The translations under genes and the position numbers were made by a program. Under the pieces are notes generated by a model. That model did no database searches and was not told the origin of the DNA. It saw nothing but the letters and a program-made list of their open reading frames with translations. Below are positions 18,181 to 26,174 of a DNA stretch of 64,000 bases, one piece after another. Numbering within the stretch: position 1 is the stretch's first letter; each line of letters starts with the position of its first letter. Origin of the DNA: Bacteroides luhongzhouii (GTDB taxonomy: Bacteria; Bacteroidota; Bacteroidia; Bacteroidales; Bacteroidaceae); contig NZ_CP059973.1 in the NCBI RefSeq assembly GCF_009193295.2, positions 1,736,001-1,800,000 on the forward strand. The letters run 5' to 3'.

Positions 18181-18227
18181 GGAGTGTAACATCCATTTGC
18201 TTGGCATTTATATGTATCGTATCTTTA
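18181..18227 (+). promoter_or_regulatory. Promoter of the first cysteine-rich cassette
   Basis: TATCTTTA at 18220-18227 is a one-off match to TAnnTTTG. The stretch upstream (GGAGTGTAAC at 18181, then TTG and GGCATTT) is shared almost base for base with the promoter at 22417-22463, pointing to common regulation of the two transcripts. Confidence 0.6.
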
Positions 18228-18260
18228 TGAAAAATGCGTTACTTGAAAAATCTAATATAT

Positions 18261-18641
18261 ATGAAAGGATTTCTATTTTCATTGCTAGTATTTTTTAGCC
18301 TTAGCCTTACAGCACAAAATCAAGCAAAATTGTGCTTTTTAAAGAAGACAATTGATTTGGGAGAGTTTGTTTGTACGAAAGATTCCATTGTTAAAATCAA
18401 TTTTATATTCTCAAATAATGGGGATGCTCCTTTAGTTATTTATAATATTGTCGCTTCATGTGGGTGTGTAAAGCCTAAATGGCCTAAGAAACCGATAAAA
18501 AGTGGGGAGAAGTCTATTGTTTGTATAGAATTGGACACAAAAGATCGACATGGGGTTTTTACTAAAGATATTTATGTTGAATCGAATTCTATAGAACGTG
18601 TATTGCTATTAAAAATAAAAGGAAATATTAAAAGATTATGA
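18261..18641 (+). CDS. DUF1573 secreted protein, cassette 1
   Basis: I take the ATG at 18261, which gives a clean signal peptide (MKGFLFSLLVFFSLSLTAQ). An in-frame ATG at 18234 would fall almost at the expected transcription start. The mature 105 residues are a DUF1573 immunoglobulin-like domain (related to ASH/MSP folds) with the conserved VASCGCVKPKWPKKPIKSG core and its CxC motif, then TKDRHGVFTKDIYVESN. DUF1573 proteins are periplasmic or surface proteins of unknown function that often accompany secreted peptides and thioredoxin-like proteins in Bacteroidetes. Its stop overlaps the start of the next gene. A paralog heads the second cassette at 35180. Confidence 0.82.
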   Translation: MKGFLFSLLVFFSLSLTAQNQAKLCFLKKTIDLGEFVCTKDSIVKINFIFSNNGDAPLVIYNIVASCGCVKPKWPKKPIKSGEKSIVCIELDTKDRHGVFTKDIYVESNSIERVLLLKIKGNIKRL

Positions 18642-19378
18642 TTATTATGAAAGAACACATGCTGTCGTTTAAATTTATTGGTGTTGTAGCACAGCTAGGC
18701 CTAATTTTAATGTTGATGGTATCTTGTAGCCAAGATGAAGCCATTTATAGCTGCAATCCGGAGATAGATTTATGGGTCAAGGAGAATAAACAATCAATTA
18801 ACGTAATGTCATCTAATGAATTCTTATCTTTGGAACGAGATTATCAAAAAGCTTCTTATATTGCGTTTTCTTCAAAACAACGAGAGAATTTATGGATCTC
18901 CAAAATTACAGAAGCCTCAAAACTGGATTGGAGTGAAGATGAACAAAAACATATAGGGAAATTATTAATCGCTTTAAAAGAACATTCAAATATTTTTTCT
19001 AAAGATTGTCCGGAAGAATATAAAGATGACTTTAAGATTTGGGTTTATCAATGGATTAAAGGAGGAGAAGAGCTCTTTAATTGGTCTCCTAAATTAATTA
19101 AGAATTTATTATTCTCTCCTAATCAATTGTTGAGTAAAGATGGAGAAATTAAAGGCGGTAAGAATAAAATAGCTCGTCAATTAAAAACGCGAAGTGAAGA
19201 TGGGGGAGATAGTAGTCGTAATTGCAATTGCAATTCTAATTCTAGTCATGGAGAAGGCATATTTTCAGATGATTGTTCAGAGGATAGTCATTGTGTGCAA
19301 GGATATTGGGGCTGTGAAACAAAGTGGGCTGGATGTGGATTATTCTTCTTAGATTCATGTGATGGATATTGTTGGTAA
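18638..19378 (+). CDS. Lipoprotein with eight-cysteine C-terminal tail, cassette 1
   Basis: A 246-residue lipoprotein. The start overlaps the DUF1573 stop; an ATG at 18647 is an alternative. The lipobox is LMVSC. It is followed by YSCNPEIDLWVKEN and a helical domain to about residue 165 (RENLWISKITEASKLDWSEDEQKHI). A TRS tripeptide near residue 188 introduces a polar tail with eight cysteines: two as CNC, four spread in the middle, and a closing GCGLFFLDSCDGYC. The paralog at 36010 shares the N-terminal motif, the TRS, the cysteine count and the GCGxxxxxxCDGxC end, though the rest has diverged. I do not know a function. Disulfide-rich surface peptide, toxin-like or adhesive, is possible. Confidence 0.75.
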   Translation: MIIMKEHMLSFKFIGVVAQLGLILMLMVSCSQDEAIYSCNPEIDLWVKENKQSINVMSSNEFLSLERDYQKASYIAFSSKQRENLWISKITEASKLDWSEDEQKHIGKLLIALKEHSNIFSKDCPEEYKDDFKIWVYQWIKGGEELFNWSPKLIKNLLFSPNQLLSKDGEIKGGKNKIARQLKTRSEDGGDSSRNCNCNSNSSHGEGIFSDDCSEDSHCVQGYWGCETKWAGCGLFFLDSCDGYCW

Positions 19379-19405
19379 TTGTAAATTGTATGTAATTTGT
19401 GACTT

Positions 19406-20317
19406 ATGAAAAATAAAGCATATTTAATTATCCTGATAGTATCTCTGATACTAACTTTTGCTGTTGGTCCATTGCGTATGTTTTGTCTTTTTGAGAATCC
19501 TCCACTTTATTTGGGAACATTGATCCGCGGGATAGTCTTTTGGGGGCTAACTGTTTATTTCCTTACCAGATATAGTGATAGAGTGAAACCATATAAAATT
19601 GTGTTATTGGTGTTGCTGGCGGACTTAGTACCGGATATTATTGTTAGGGTATTTATGGGACATTTTATGATTGCATTGCCTTCATTCCCTGATACAATTT
19701 TACAGATAATAGTTGTTTTATTAGGTTGGTGGTATACCCGACTTAATAAAGTGGAAAAGGTGGTGTTGACATTAGTAAATTTATTGATTTGTATTGGAGT
19801 ATCTTCGTATGGTTTTGTCCAGTGGAATGATTTGGACTTTGTCAAAGATGGTAAGTTTAAGAAATTAGAAATCGTTGATATGTTAGAGCAGGGAGATTCT
19901 ACCTTATCTCAAGATAGTATTATAAGCAAACTTCAAGGTAAGAACCTGATTGTTTATGTTGGAGGTGAGGATGATGAAAAAAATAAGATTGGGCTAACTT
20001 TCTTACAAAAGGTGCAGAAAGAATTTGAGGAAAATAGCGGTACAGTTGTATTGGCTCTGATTTATCATAGCAACTCTGAAAGCCGGACCTCAACTTTACT
20101 TCCGGAAAATATTGACTATCTAATTTTAAGTATGGATCAAGATAAATCTCAACTCAAAAGTTCTGTTTTGTATCATTGGTATGTTGTGGATAGAAATAAA
20201 GAAATTAGATGGAGGAAAAAAATACAGTTGCAAGAAAATAATGATGCGCAGAAAGAACGAAATGAATTACAATTTCTTAGGGAACTTATAGCAGGATTAA
20301 ATGGAAACGTTGAATGA
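19406..20317 (+). CDS. Membrane protein with degenerate thioredoxin-like domain, cassette 1
   Basis: A 303-residue protein with about five transmembrane helices in residues 1-150, then a soluble part (GKNLIVYVGGEDDEKNKIGLTF) laid out like a thioredoxin fold. In its paralog at 36878 the same position carries an active CRIC motif; here the Cys-x-x-Cys site is replaced by an acidic stretch (GGEDDEKNK). It follows the cysteine-rich lipoprotein by 27 bases and is probably in the same operon. It may have lost redox activity while keeping a binding role, or act on the lipoprotein next door in a non-redox way. Homology between the two proteins is judged by layout and motif position, not by alignment score. 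Confidence 0.65.
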   Translation: MKNKAYLIILIVSLILTFAVGPLRMFCLFENPPLYLGTLIRGIVFWGLTVYFLTRYSDRVKPYKIVLLVLLADLVPDIIVRVFMGHFMIALPSFPDTILQIIVVLLGWWYTRLNKVEKVVLTLVNLLICIGVSSYGFVQWNDLDFVKDGKFKKLEIVDMLEQGDSTLSQDSIISKLQGKNLIVYVGGEDDEKNKIGLTFLQKVQKEFEENSGTVVLALIYHSNSESRTSTLLPENIDYLILSMDQDKSQLKSSVLYHWYVVDRNKEIRWRKKIQLQENNDAQKERNELQFLRELIAGLNGNVE

Positions 20318-20361
20318 ATCTTTCAGAAAGCTTTCTCTTGTGGGCAAAATATTGCGGTTGA

Positions 20362-20394
20362 TTGGTAAATAAACATACTTTTTTCTTATATTTG
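20362..20394 (+). promoter_or_regulatory. Promoter of the membrane-bound regulator gene
   Basis: TATATTTG at 20387-20394 matches the -7 consensus, with TTG at 20362-20364 as a possible -33 box. It overlaps a GTG that could be mistaken for a start codon, which supports the later ATG at 20421. Confidence 0.55.
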
Positions 20395-20420
20395 TGATTC
20401 AAGAACACAAGATAAAGAGA

Positions 20421-21224
20421 ATGATGAAACTGTCTATTTATTCTTTTAAGCAATTACTGTCAGGAGGGCTGCTTTGTTGCGCGATTCTGTTGGCAGCTTA
20501 TATATTTCAGGCATTTTTCCCTGAAATGTATGTTGATGCGTTTTCATCTTCTATACATCTATTGATGTGGCTGACACTCTTTGTGGGGGCATTACTATGG
20601 ACATTCCGTGTAAAAGGAGAACGTATCGGTATTTCTGAAGTAATAGACTGGCAGTTTATAGCCGCTTTTGTTTTGATTACGGCAGATCAGATTTATATCA
20701 TCATGCCGAAAGAAATTCATTTGGATATAGCGCCTGTATTGTCGGGATATACTATTCCTGTATTGGTTGTCGTTGGTGTAATGGTAGCCGGCACGATTAA
20801 AGTCTCCATTGCATTGTATCAAAAATTGGCTGACGAACGTCGACAAACCATTCTTCAAGCTCAAAAAATACAACAATTAATGGATGATCCTCCGACAGAA
20901 CAGAAAGGCGTTTCTTTTCTTCGTATGCTTATTGAGAATCGCTCTATCGCTCAATTATCTGTTAAAGATTATCTTTTATTAGTAGAGGGGTGCCATCTGA
21001 TTGATCCTGATTTATTTGCTTGGTTGAGAAGGCAAGGTTGTCAACTCACACCGCGAGATATTGTATTATGTGTGCTTATTCGAATGTGTAAAACGAAAGG
21101 GGAAATTTTATCTATATTTTGTATTAGTGATGGCACTTATCGTACAATGAAGTCCCGTGTTCGAAAGCGTTTGGGGATTGGAGAGGAGGATTTGGAAGTC
21201 TTTTTGCAGAACGAATTAAAATAA
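20421..21224 (+). CDS. Membrane-anchored LuxR-like helix-turn-helix regulator
   Basis: I use the ATG at 20421, since the GTG at 20394 lies inside the -7 box; ATG 20424 is equally possible. Four hydrophobic helices fill residues about 10-135. A charged linker (LADERRQTILQAQKIQQLMDD) reads as coiled coil. The C-terminal 75 residues contain LTPRDIVLCVLIRMCKTKGEIL and SDGTYRTMKSRVRKRLG, which has the layout of a LuxR-type helix-turn-helix with the recognition helix before the RKRLG end. This fits a one-component regulator that senses at or in the inner membrane and binds DNA in the cytoplasm. It sits at the end of cassette 1 with its own promoter, and its last bases overlap the convergent gene at 21216. 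Confidence 0.7.
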   Translation: MMKLSIYSFKQLLSGGLLCCAILLAAYIFQAFFPEMYVDAFSSSIHLLMWLTLFVGALLWTFRVKGERIGISEVIDWQFIAAFVLITADQIYIIMPKEIHLDIAPVLSGYTIPVLVVVGVMVAGTIKVSIALYQKLADERRQTILQAQKIQQLMDDPPTEQKGVSFLRMLIENRSIAQLSVKDYLLLVEGCHLIDPDLFAWLRRQGCQLTPRDIVLCVLIRMCKTKGEILSIFCISDGTYRTMKSRVRKRLGIGEEDLEVFLQNELK

Positions 21225-21515
21225 TAATTTTTGTAGGGTACCGACCAATCGTATAAATGTGTCAATAATTGCCAAACTCCCACCCATGATCATATAGTAA
21301 AACCATACTCGTTTATTGGAATATGGTTCTTGTGGAAATAGGCTGATAGCTCCTGCCACAAATGTTGTTCGTGCAAGGAGCTCAAAGAAAATAATTAGAA
21401 AATCTTGAAATGTATAGTTTATGTTGTCAATAAAGCGATCTAAATAACACATTGTAATACTGGCAATCCACATTACATTATATAGAAATATATATATAAT
21501 TATTCTTTTATACAT
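21216..21515 (-). CDS. Small membrane protein, unknown function
   Basis: A 99-residue protein with about three hydrophobic helices (IIIYIFLYNVMWIASITMC; FLIIFFELLARTTFVAGAI; WFYYMIMGGSLAIIDTFIRLV). It lies downstream of the lipoprotein gene at 21500-22213 on the same strand and overlaps it by 16 bases, so the two are probably co-transcribed. Its end overlaps the convergent regulator gene by 9 bases. I recognise no family. Confidence 0.55.
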   Translation of the reverse strand: MYKRIIIYIFLYNVMWIASITMCYLDRFIDNINYTFQDFLIIFFELLARTTFVAGAISLFPQEPYSNKRVWFYYMIMGGSLAIIDTFIRLVGTLQKLLF

Positions 21516-22213
21516 TCTTCGTATTCTTTATCAGCTGCTCTTTGGTTTCTTCGGTAGTTGGCTAATGCTTGTGTATAACAATAGGTAGTTGGAGATTCTG
21601 CTTTGCATTTGGCTATGGCATTATTATAATCTGCTTCAGCTTGTGTATATGCTGCTTGTCTCAATTCTTCACATTTGCTATTACCATTTCCTTCTTTGCG
21701 TGTTTTTAATATCTTTCTTTTTGCTAGCTCACGACTTTTGGCATATTGCCTGAATAATAACAACCGTTCCTCTTCACTCAATCTTAAGAATACCGTATGT
21801 TCAAGCAAGCCTTTTTTAGCTTCATCCATTTGTCGGAGTTCTTCTTCCAGATTCGCTTTTTTGATGAAATCTTCCATATACTCATCATCATTCAGACTTT
21901 CCATGAGTTTGTCATATTCTTTATTATTTAGTTTGGATGTATAAGCACTAAACTTGTCCGCTAATTGTTCACTACATCTTTCAAATTCATAAAACTCGTC
22001 TGAATTGGCAACGGAATCTATCAATACATTTCCTGTATTCCAAGTTTGAGAGACCAAGCTGCGTGTTTTGGCAATTGAGTTTACTTCTGTTGCTGTCTCA
22101 TTTGTATAGTTGTATTCATCGGTGCTACAACTATAAATAAGGAATGTGGTCAATAATATTCCAAACAGTGTAATTACGTATATACTGCTCTGTTTTTTGT
22201 TCTCGCTTTTCAT
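21500..22213 (-). CDS. Coiled-coil lipoprotein with C-x21-C-x8-C-x21-C tail
   Basis: A 237-residue lipoprotein (lipobox LIYSC, Cys at 29). After a short linker with TRS at 50-52 comes the core shared by six proteins in this region (VLIDSVANSDEFYEFERC), then charged helices. The C-terminal 60 residues hold four cysteines spaced 21, 8 and 21 residues apart, with helical, Tyr/Ala-rich text between (EELRQAAYTQAEADYNNAIAK). This spacing fits two antiparallel helices joined by two disulfides. The same tail occurs in the proteins at 24956 and 26671. It is the only family member on the minus strand. Function unknown to me; probably anchored to the outer membrane. Confidence 0.75.
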   Translation of the reverse strand: MKSENKKQSSIYVITLFGILLTTFLIYSCSTDEYNYTNETATEVNSIAKTRSLVSQTWNTGNVLIDSVANSDEFYEFERCSEQLADKFSAYTSKLNNKEYDKLMESLNDDEYMEDFIKKANLEEELRQMDEAKKGLLEHTVFLRLSEEERLLLFRQYAKSRELAKRKILKTRKEGNGNSKCEELRQAAYTQAEADYNNAIAKCKAESPTTYCYTQALANYRRNQRAADKEYEECIKE

Positions 22214-22416
22214 GTCTTGTTTATAATTTAAATTAGGAAAAACAAAGAAAGGGATTTTATAGCAATTAGATGGAATGTTTTGTTCAAAAAATGAAATAAT
22301 TTGTTCAAATAGCTGTTTGATGACTATAATAACTCATATATCAATGTTACAATTTAGATATAAAATGACTTTTTTAGGGCTCTATATGCCCGATAAATGC
22401 CTATATGACAGGGATA

Positions 22417-22463
22417 GGAGTGTAACGCCCCCTTGAATGGCATTTGTTATGCTCGTATCTTTG
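22417..22463 (+). promoter_or_regulatory. Promoter of the transglutaminase-like gene, related to the one at 18.2 kb
   Basis: TATCTTTG at 22456-22463 with TTG at 22433-22435 (20-base gap) is a good Bacteroides promoter. GGAGTGTAAC begins at 22417 and GGCATTT follows the -33 box, as in the promoter at 18181-18227. The box lies downstream of an in-frame ATG at 22437, so translation must start at 22479. Confidence 0.7.
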
Positions 22464-22478
22464 TGTAAAAATAATATT

Positions 22479-24503
22479 ATGAAAGCACTGACAAAGCTGA
22501 TTCCTATTATTTGTCTTTTTGTTATTACAGGCGGCTCTCTTTTTTATTCTTGTTCACAAGAGAAGAAAGAGGAGATTGCTATTATACTTCCGTTGGAGGC
22601 AGCTTTGTCACAGGCTAGAGAAAATCGTGTTGAACTTGAGAAGGTATTACATCGTTATCAATCCAATCCATCGGATAGCTTGAAATATAGGGCAGCTCGT
22701 TTCCTGATAGAGAATATGCCATCTTATACCTATTATAAAGGTAAGCTGCTGAAACAATACCTCACCTTCTTTACTCTCCTGCAAGAAGCACGGAGTAAAA
22801 AGGTATATCCACAAGCAATGATAGATTCTATCAGAAGGATGTATGGACCATTTTCTTTAGATTCTTTGCAATATTGCAAAGACGTTTTGACAGTCGATTC
22901 TGCTTATTTATGTAATAACATTGACTGGGCATTTAAAGTATGGCAAGAACAGCCTTGGGGGAAGAATGTATCTTTTGCCGATTTTTGCGAGTGTATTCTT
23001 CCTTATCGTATTGGTGATGAAACATTAAGCTATTGGCGTGAGGATATTTATCGAAAGTATAATCCTTTGCTTGATTCTCTGCGTGCTTCTACTGTTCTTG
23101 ATATAAAAGATCCGCTTGTTGCAGCCCGTTGTTTGTGTGATTCTCTTCGTAAACGTAGCCGCTTCTTTACAACTACGGTTCCGCAAGGACTTCCTCATGT
23201 AGGACCGGAGATTGCTCAAAGCGTTTCGGGCAGTTGTCGTGAACTTTCCGATTATGTCGTTTATGTTTGTCGTGCGTTGGGAATTCCTTGTGCTATAGAT
23301 TTTATGCCTCTTCATGGAGGTGGGAATGATGGGCACCAGTGGGTGTCGTTCACTGATAAATATGGTACGCTTTATTTTCAAGAGTATCCGGATAAGATAA
23401 AAGAAGTCCGTAAGGATAAGATGTGTGGAGCTTCGAAAATAAAGGTTTATCGGAATACGTTCAGTCTTAATCGTGCTATGCAGGCAGAAATGCAACGCTT
23501 AGATACGGCTGTTGTTCCTTTCTTCCGAGATCCGCACATCGTTGATGTGACAGCCGATTACGCAAAGACATACAAAAAGAAACTGGAGATTCCTGCATCT
23601 ATGCTTTATTTGGGAAAGCCCCGTTCGCGTATAGCTTATCTTTGTGGCAGTAGCCGCATGGATTGGGAGCCTGTGGCATGGGCGGAGTTTGATGGTGAAC
23701 ATCTTGCTTTCAGCGATGTCCAGATAGAACCCGTCATGCGGATAGCAACTTACGAACGAGGAAGACTTCGTTACTGGACTGATCCTTTTGAAATTACTGT
23801 TTCCGGTGAATTTCATGTTTTTACTCCGTCAGATAGTGTTCAGGATGTAACGCTGTTTGCTAAATATCCTTTGTGGCAAGATGAGAAGTATCAGAAACGT
23901 ATGATAGGAGGTGTTTTTGAAGGAAGCAATGATCCGGATTTTCGTCAGAAAGAGGTGCTTTTCCTGATAGAAAAGCAACCCGAACGGTTACGGACAATGG
24001 TGTATTCCCATTCTTTGATACCTTGTCGGTATGTCCGCTATATAGGACCGGAAAAGGGGCATTGTAATGTGGCGGAAATAGAGTTTTATGAAGCGGGTGG
24101 ACTGTTGCCATTAAGCGGTAGAATTATTGGTACTCCCGGTTGTTATCAACAGGATGGCTCGCACGAATATACGAATGCGTTCGACGGTAATACTGAAACG
24201 TCTTTTGATTATACGGAACCCTATGGCGGCTGGACTGGGTTAGACTTAGGCACACCAAAGGTGATAGATAAGATAATTTATACGCCTGCTAACCGGGATA
24301 ATTATGTTCGTTCGTTGGATGACTATGAGTTGTCTTATTGTACAAAGAGAGGGTGGAGGACGTTAGGACAGCAAACGGCGATGTTGGATTCGCTGGTTTA
24401 CAGGAGGGTTCCTAAAGGAGCGTTGCTGCTGTTGCAGAATCATACACGCGGGAATCAGGAACGGATTTTTGTGTATGAGGGTGGAAAGCAGGTGTGGAAA
24501 TGA
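22479..24503 (+). CDS. Transglutaminase-like lipoprotein with C-terminal discoidin-like domain
   Basis: The start at 22479 follows the promoter and gives MKALTKLIPIICLF with lipobox FYSC. Of 674 residues, about 150-330 form a transglutaminase-like papain fold. The nucleophile is C253 in SGSCRELSDY and the histidine is H286 in GGGNDGHQWVSF, followed by a LYFQEYPDK strand. The middle is beta-rich. The last 150 residues (CRYVRYIGPEKGHCNVAEIEFYE; YTNAFDGNTETSFDY) are an F5/8 type C (discoidin) domain, typical for binding carbohydrate or surfaces. Bacterial proteins of this fold are proteases, amide-bond hydrolases or cross-linkers. Its promoter matches that of cassette 1, so it may act on the cysteine-rich or coiled-coil lipoproteins nearby. 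Confidence 0.8.
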   Translation: MKALTKLIPIICLFVITGGSLFYSCSQEKKEEIAIILPLEAALSQARENRVELEKVLHRYQSNPSDSLKYRAARFLIENMPSYTYYKGKLLKQYLTFFTLLQEARSKKVYPQAMIDSIRRMYGPFSLDSLQYCKDVLTVDSAYLCNNIDWAFKVWQEQPWGKNVSFADFCECILPYRIGDETLSYWREDIYRKYNPLLDSLRASTVLDIKDPLVAARCLCDSLRKRSRFFTTTVPQGLPHVGPEIAQSVSGSCRELSDYVVYVCRALGIPCAIDFMPLHGGGNDGHQWVSFTDKYGTLYFQEYPDKIKEVRKDKMCGASKIKVYRNTFSLNRAMQAEMQRLDTAVVPFFRDPHIVDVTADYAKTYKKKLEIPASMLYLGKPRSRIAYLCGSSRMDWEPVAWAEFDGEHLAFSDVQIEPVMRIATYERGRLRYWTDPFEITVSGEFHVFTPSDSVQDVTLFAKYPLWQDEKYQKRMIGGVFEGSNDPDFRQKEVLFLIEKQPERLRTMVYSHSLIPCRYVRYIGPEKGHCNVAEIEFYEAGGLLPLSGRIIGTPGCYQQDGSHEYTNAFDGNTETSFDYTEPYGGWTGLDLGTPKVIDKIIYTPANRDNYVRSLDDYELSYCTKRGWRTLGQQTAMLDSLVYRRVPKGALLLLQNHTRGNQERIFVYEGGKQVWK

Positions 24504-24578
24504 AGAGTTTTTATGATTGGATGTAATATATTTAACAATTTAATATTTTATTATGAGTAAAAAAATATTTGTACAGGA

Positions 24579-24944
24579 GTGGCATTGGCATGTGTATTAT
24601 TTATGTCAAGTTGTGGCTCTTCTGCTAAATTAGCAAAGAATCATGATGAAATGAAGAGTGATTCAAGAATATCGGATTATCTCAACATCAGTAAAAGAGA
24701 ACGTGCATTGGTTGATTCTATTGTAGCATTGGATGAATATGCTGTATTTCTTGATTCATACCAAAAGTATCGGACAAAGAAGAATGCTATGCGTGAGGGC
24801 GAAGATGTGGAACAAACGAAAGAGTTTGCGGAATATGTGGCAGCATGTTCTAAAATATTCAGGATTATTGATAAGTTGAAATTAAGTAAAGATGCGTCTA
24901 TTGCTGTGTTTGAGAATCTATATAGAGTTGCTAATAATAAATAA
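24579..24944 (+). CDS. Small lipoprotein of the DSIVALDEY core family, probable frameshift in signal peptide
   Basis: Read from a GTG at 24579 it gives 121 residues (VALACVLFMSSCGSSAKLAKN). An ATG at 24553 begins MSKKI in another frame. One extra A in the A7 run at 24559-24565 would join them into MSKKNICTGVALAC, a normal lipoprotein signal. So the gene is probably frameshifted in this sequence, or uses the GTG. The mature part is nearly identical to the intact gene at 28921-29310, including SIVALDEYAVFLDSY and a long helical MREGEDVEQTKEFAEYVAAC segment. It lacks the four-cysteine tail of the longer relatives. The next gene follows by 11 bases. Function unknown to me. Confidence 0.6.
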   Translation: MALACVLFMSSCGSSAKLAKNHDEMKSDSRISDYLNISKRERALVDSIVALDEYAVFLDSYQKYRTKKNAMREGEDVEQTKEFAEYVAACSKIFRIIDKLKLSKDASIAVFENLYRVANNK

Positions 24945-24955
24945 ATTGAATCGTT

Positions 24956-25663
24956 ATGAAATTATTTAAAAGTGTTTTTGGAACTATTTTGGTCGTATCA
25001 TTTTTGCAGATTGGTTATAGTTGTTCCTCTGATTTCCATCGTTTTAATGATGAGTTGGATGAAATTAAAGTAAAAGGAGCAACAACAAGGGGAATGGTTG
25101 GTCATAGTATGTCTCTTGTGGACTCAGTAGCGGAGACTGATGAGTTTGTAGAATACATGATAGCACTCAATTCTTTGTATAAAAAATCAGATGAATATTT
25201 TTCAAAATTGAGCAAACAAGAAATTGAGATGTTAGAGTCTACAGCAAAATTGAATAATGTTGAAGAACTAGATGCGGGAGTAGGATATTCAGATCTTTAT
25301 AAGGCTTTGAAAAGTGAGATGGATATGGTTGTGAGGACAGCGAGAGTTTTACGTGAAAAAACTGATTACTTAAGATTGAATGATAATGAATTGAATACTT
25401 TATTTAGGGGGCAGACTCTTACATCAAAGCGGGTGATTAAAAAGAATAGAAATCCGGAAAATGATCGACTAAAAAAATGTGAAGCAGAAAGACAAGCGAA
25501 ATATGAACAAATTGAATCGGAAGCTACTAGAGCTACGGGAGAGTGTTTAGATATAGAAGATGAATTTAAACGTATACAATGTATAGGAGATGTGATGGTT
25601 GCTTATAATAAAAAGAAAGCTCGGGCTGATGAAGTGTATGAGGATTGTATAAAAGGTAAATGA
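24956..25663 (+). CDS. Coiled-coil lipoprotein with C-x21-C-x11-C-x21-C tail
   Basis: A 235-residue lipoprotein (YSC lipobox, Cys at 23), with TTRG at 43-46 and then the family core LVDSVAETDEFVEYM. Long charged helices follow. The C-terminal tail has four cysteines spaced 21, 11 and 21 residues apart (EAERQAKYEQIESEATRATGE lies between the first two), ending YEDCIKGK. The end is close to the YEECIKE of the protein at 21500-22213, yet most other positions differ, which suggests selection on the helical-hairpin geometry. It follows the short family member at 24579 by 11 bases and is probably co-transcribed with it. No function is known to me. Confidence 0.75.
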   Translation: MKLFKSVFGTILVVSFLQIGYSCSSDFHRFNDELDEIKVKGATTRGMVGHSMSLVDSVAETDEFVEYMIALNSLYKKSDEYFSKLSKQEIEMLESTAKLNNVEELDAGVGYSDLYKALKSEMDMVVRTARVLREKTDYLRLNDNELNTLFRGQTLTSKRVIKKNRNPENDRLKKCEAERQAKYEQIESEATRATGECLDIEDEFKRIQCIGDVMVAYNKKKARADEVYEDCIKGK

Positions 25664-25679
25664 TTTGATAAAATCGTAA

Positions 25680-25871
25680 TGCGCTCCGTGTATTGGTACG
25701 ATAGAGAAGGATAGTGTGGTCTACGATTTTGAAATCTTGAGTATTCAATATGATTCTTTGCATTATGGTTTGATTGCAGATATTGAATTTGTAACGAAGA
25801 GTGGCTATCACAACCATCTCGTTATGGAGTATGATGGAAAAGAGGAATCGTTGAGTAGTACGGATGATTAA
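25680..25871 (+). pseudogene. Remnant of a coding sequence without a start codon
   Basis: A 63-codon open stretch bounded by a stop codon on its left reads like genuine protein (DSVVYDFEILSIQYDSLHYG, then HNHLVMEYDGKEESLSS) but has no usable start codon or ribosome site near its beginning. It is probably the 3' end of a decayed gene. I do not recognise the family. Confidence 0.45.
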
Positions 25872-26174
25872 GATGTAGGATATTATGATAGTTCCAATAA
25901 TAAGATTGGTGTTTATCTGTTTTAGATCTGTTTTAGGGATTATATTAGTATTATTCTGTGAAAATGAAGATAAAAAGAAATACTATGATTGTGACATTTT
26001 AAAACTTCAGTAAGTATATTGTTACTGTAGAATCATGCACGAAGAAGGTAGAGACAGATATTTTTTATGAAAATAAAAAGTTATTATGGAAATAGTATCT
26101 AAGGAGAAATGCGAATTGGTATTATATTCATGAGAAGTTAATCTTGGAATGTTATTTATTAAAATGTATATCAA
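25872..26174. other. AT-rich non-coding stretch
   Basis: No open frame of useful length and no clear promoter is seen. The text is very AT-rich and may be further debris of the remnant just before it. Confidence 0.4.

Noticed and set aside
22437..22478. Upstream ATG start for the transglutaminase-like gene
   Set aside because: It precedes the -7 promoter box at 22456-22463, so it would not be on the mRNA; the ATG at 22479 yields a lipoprotein signal.
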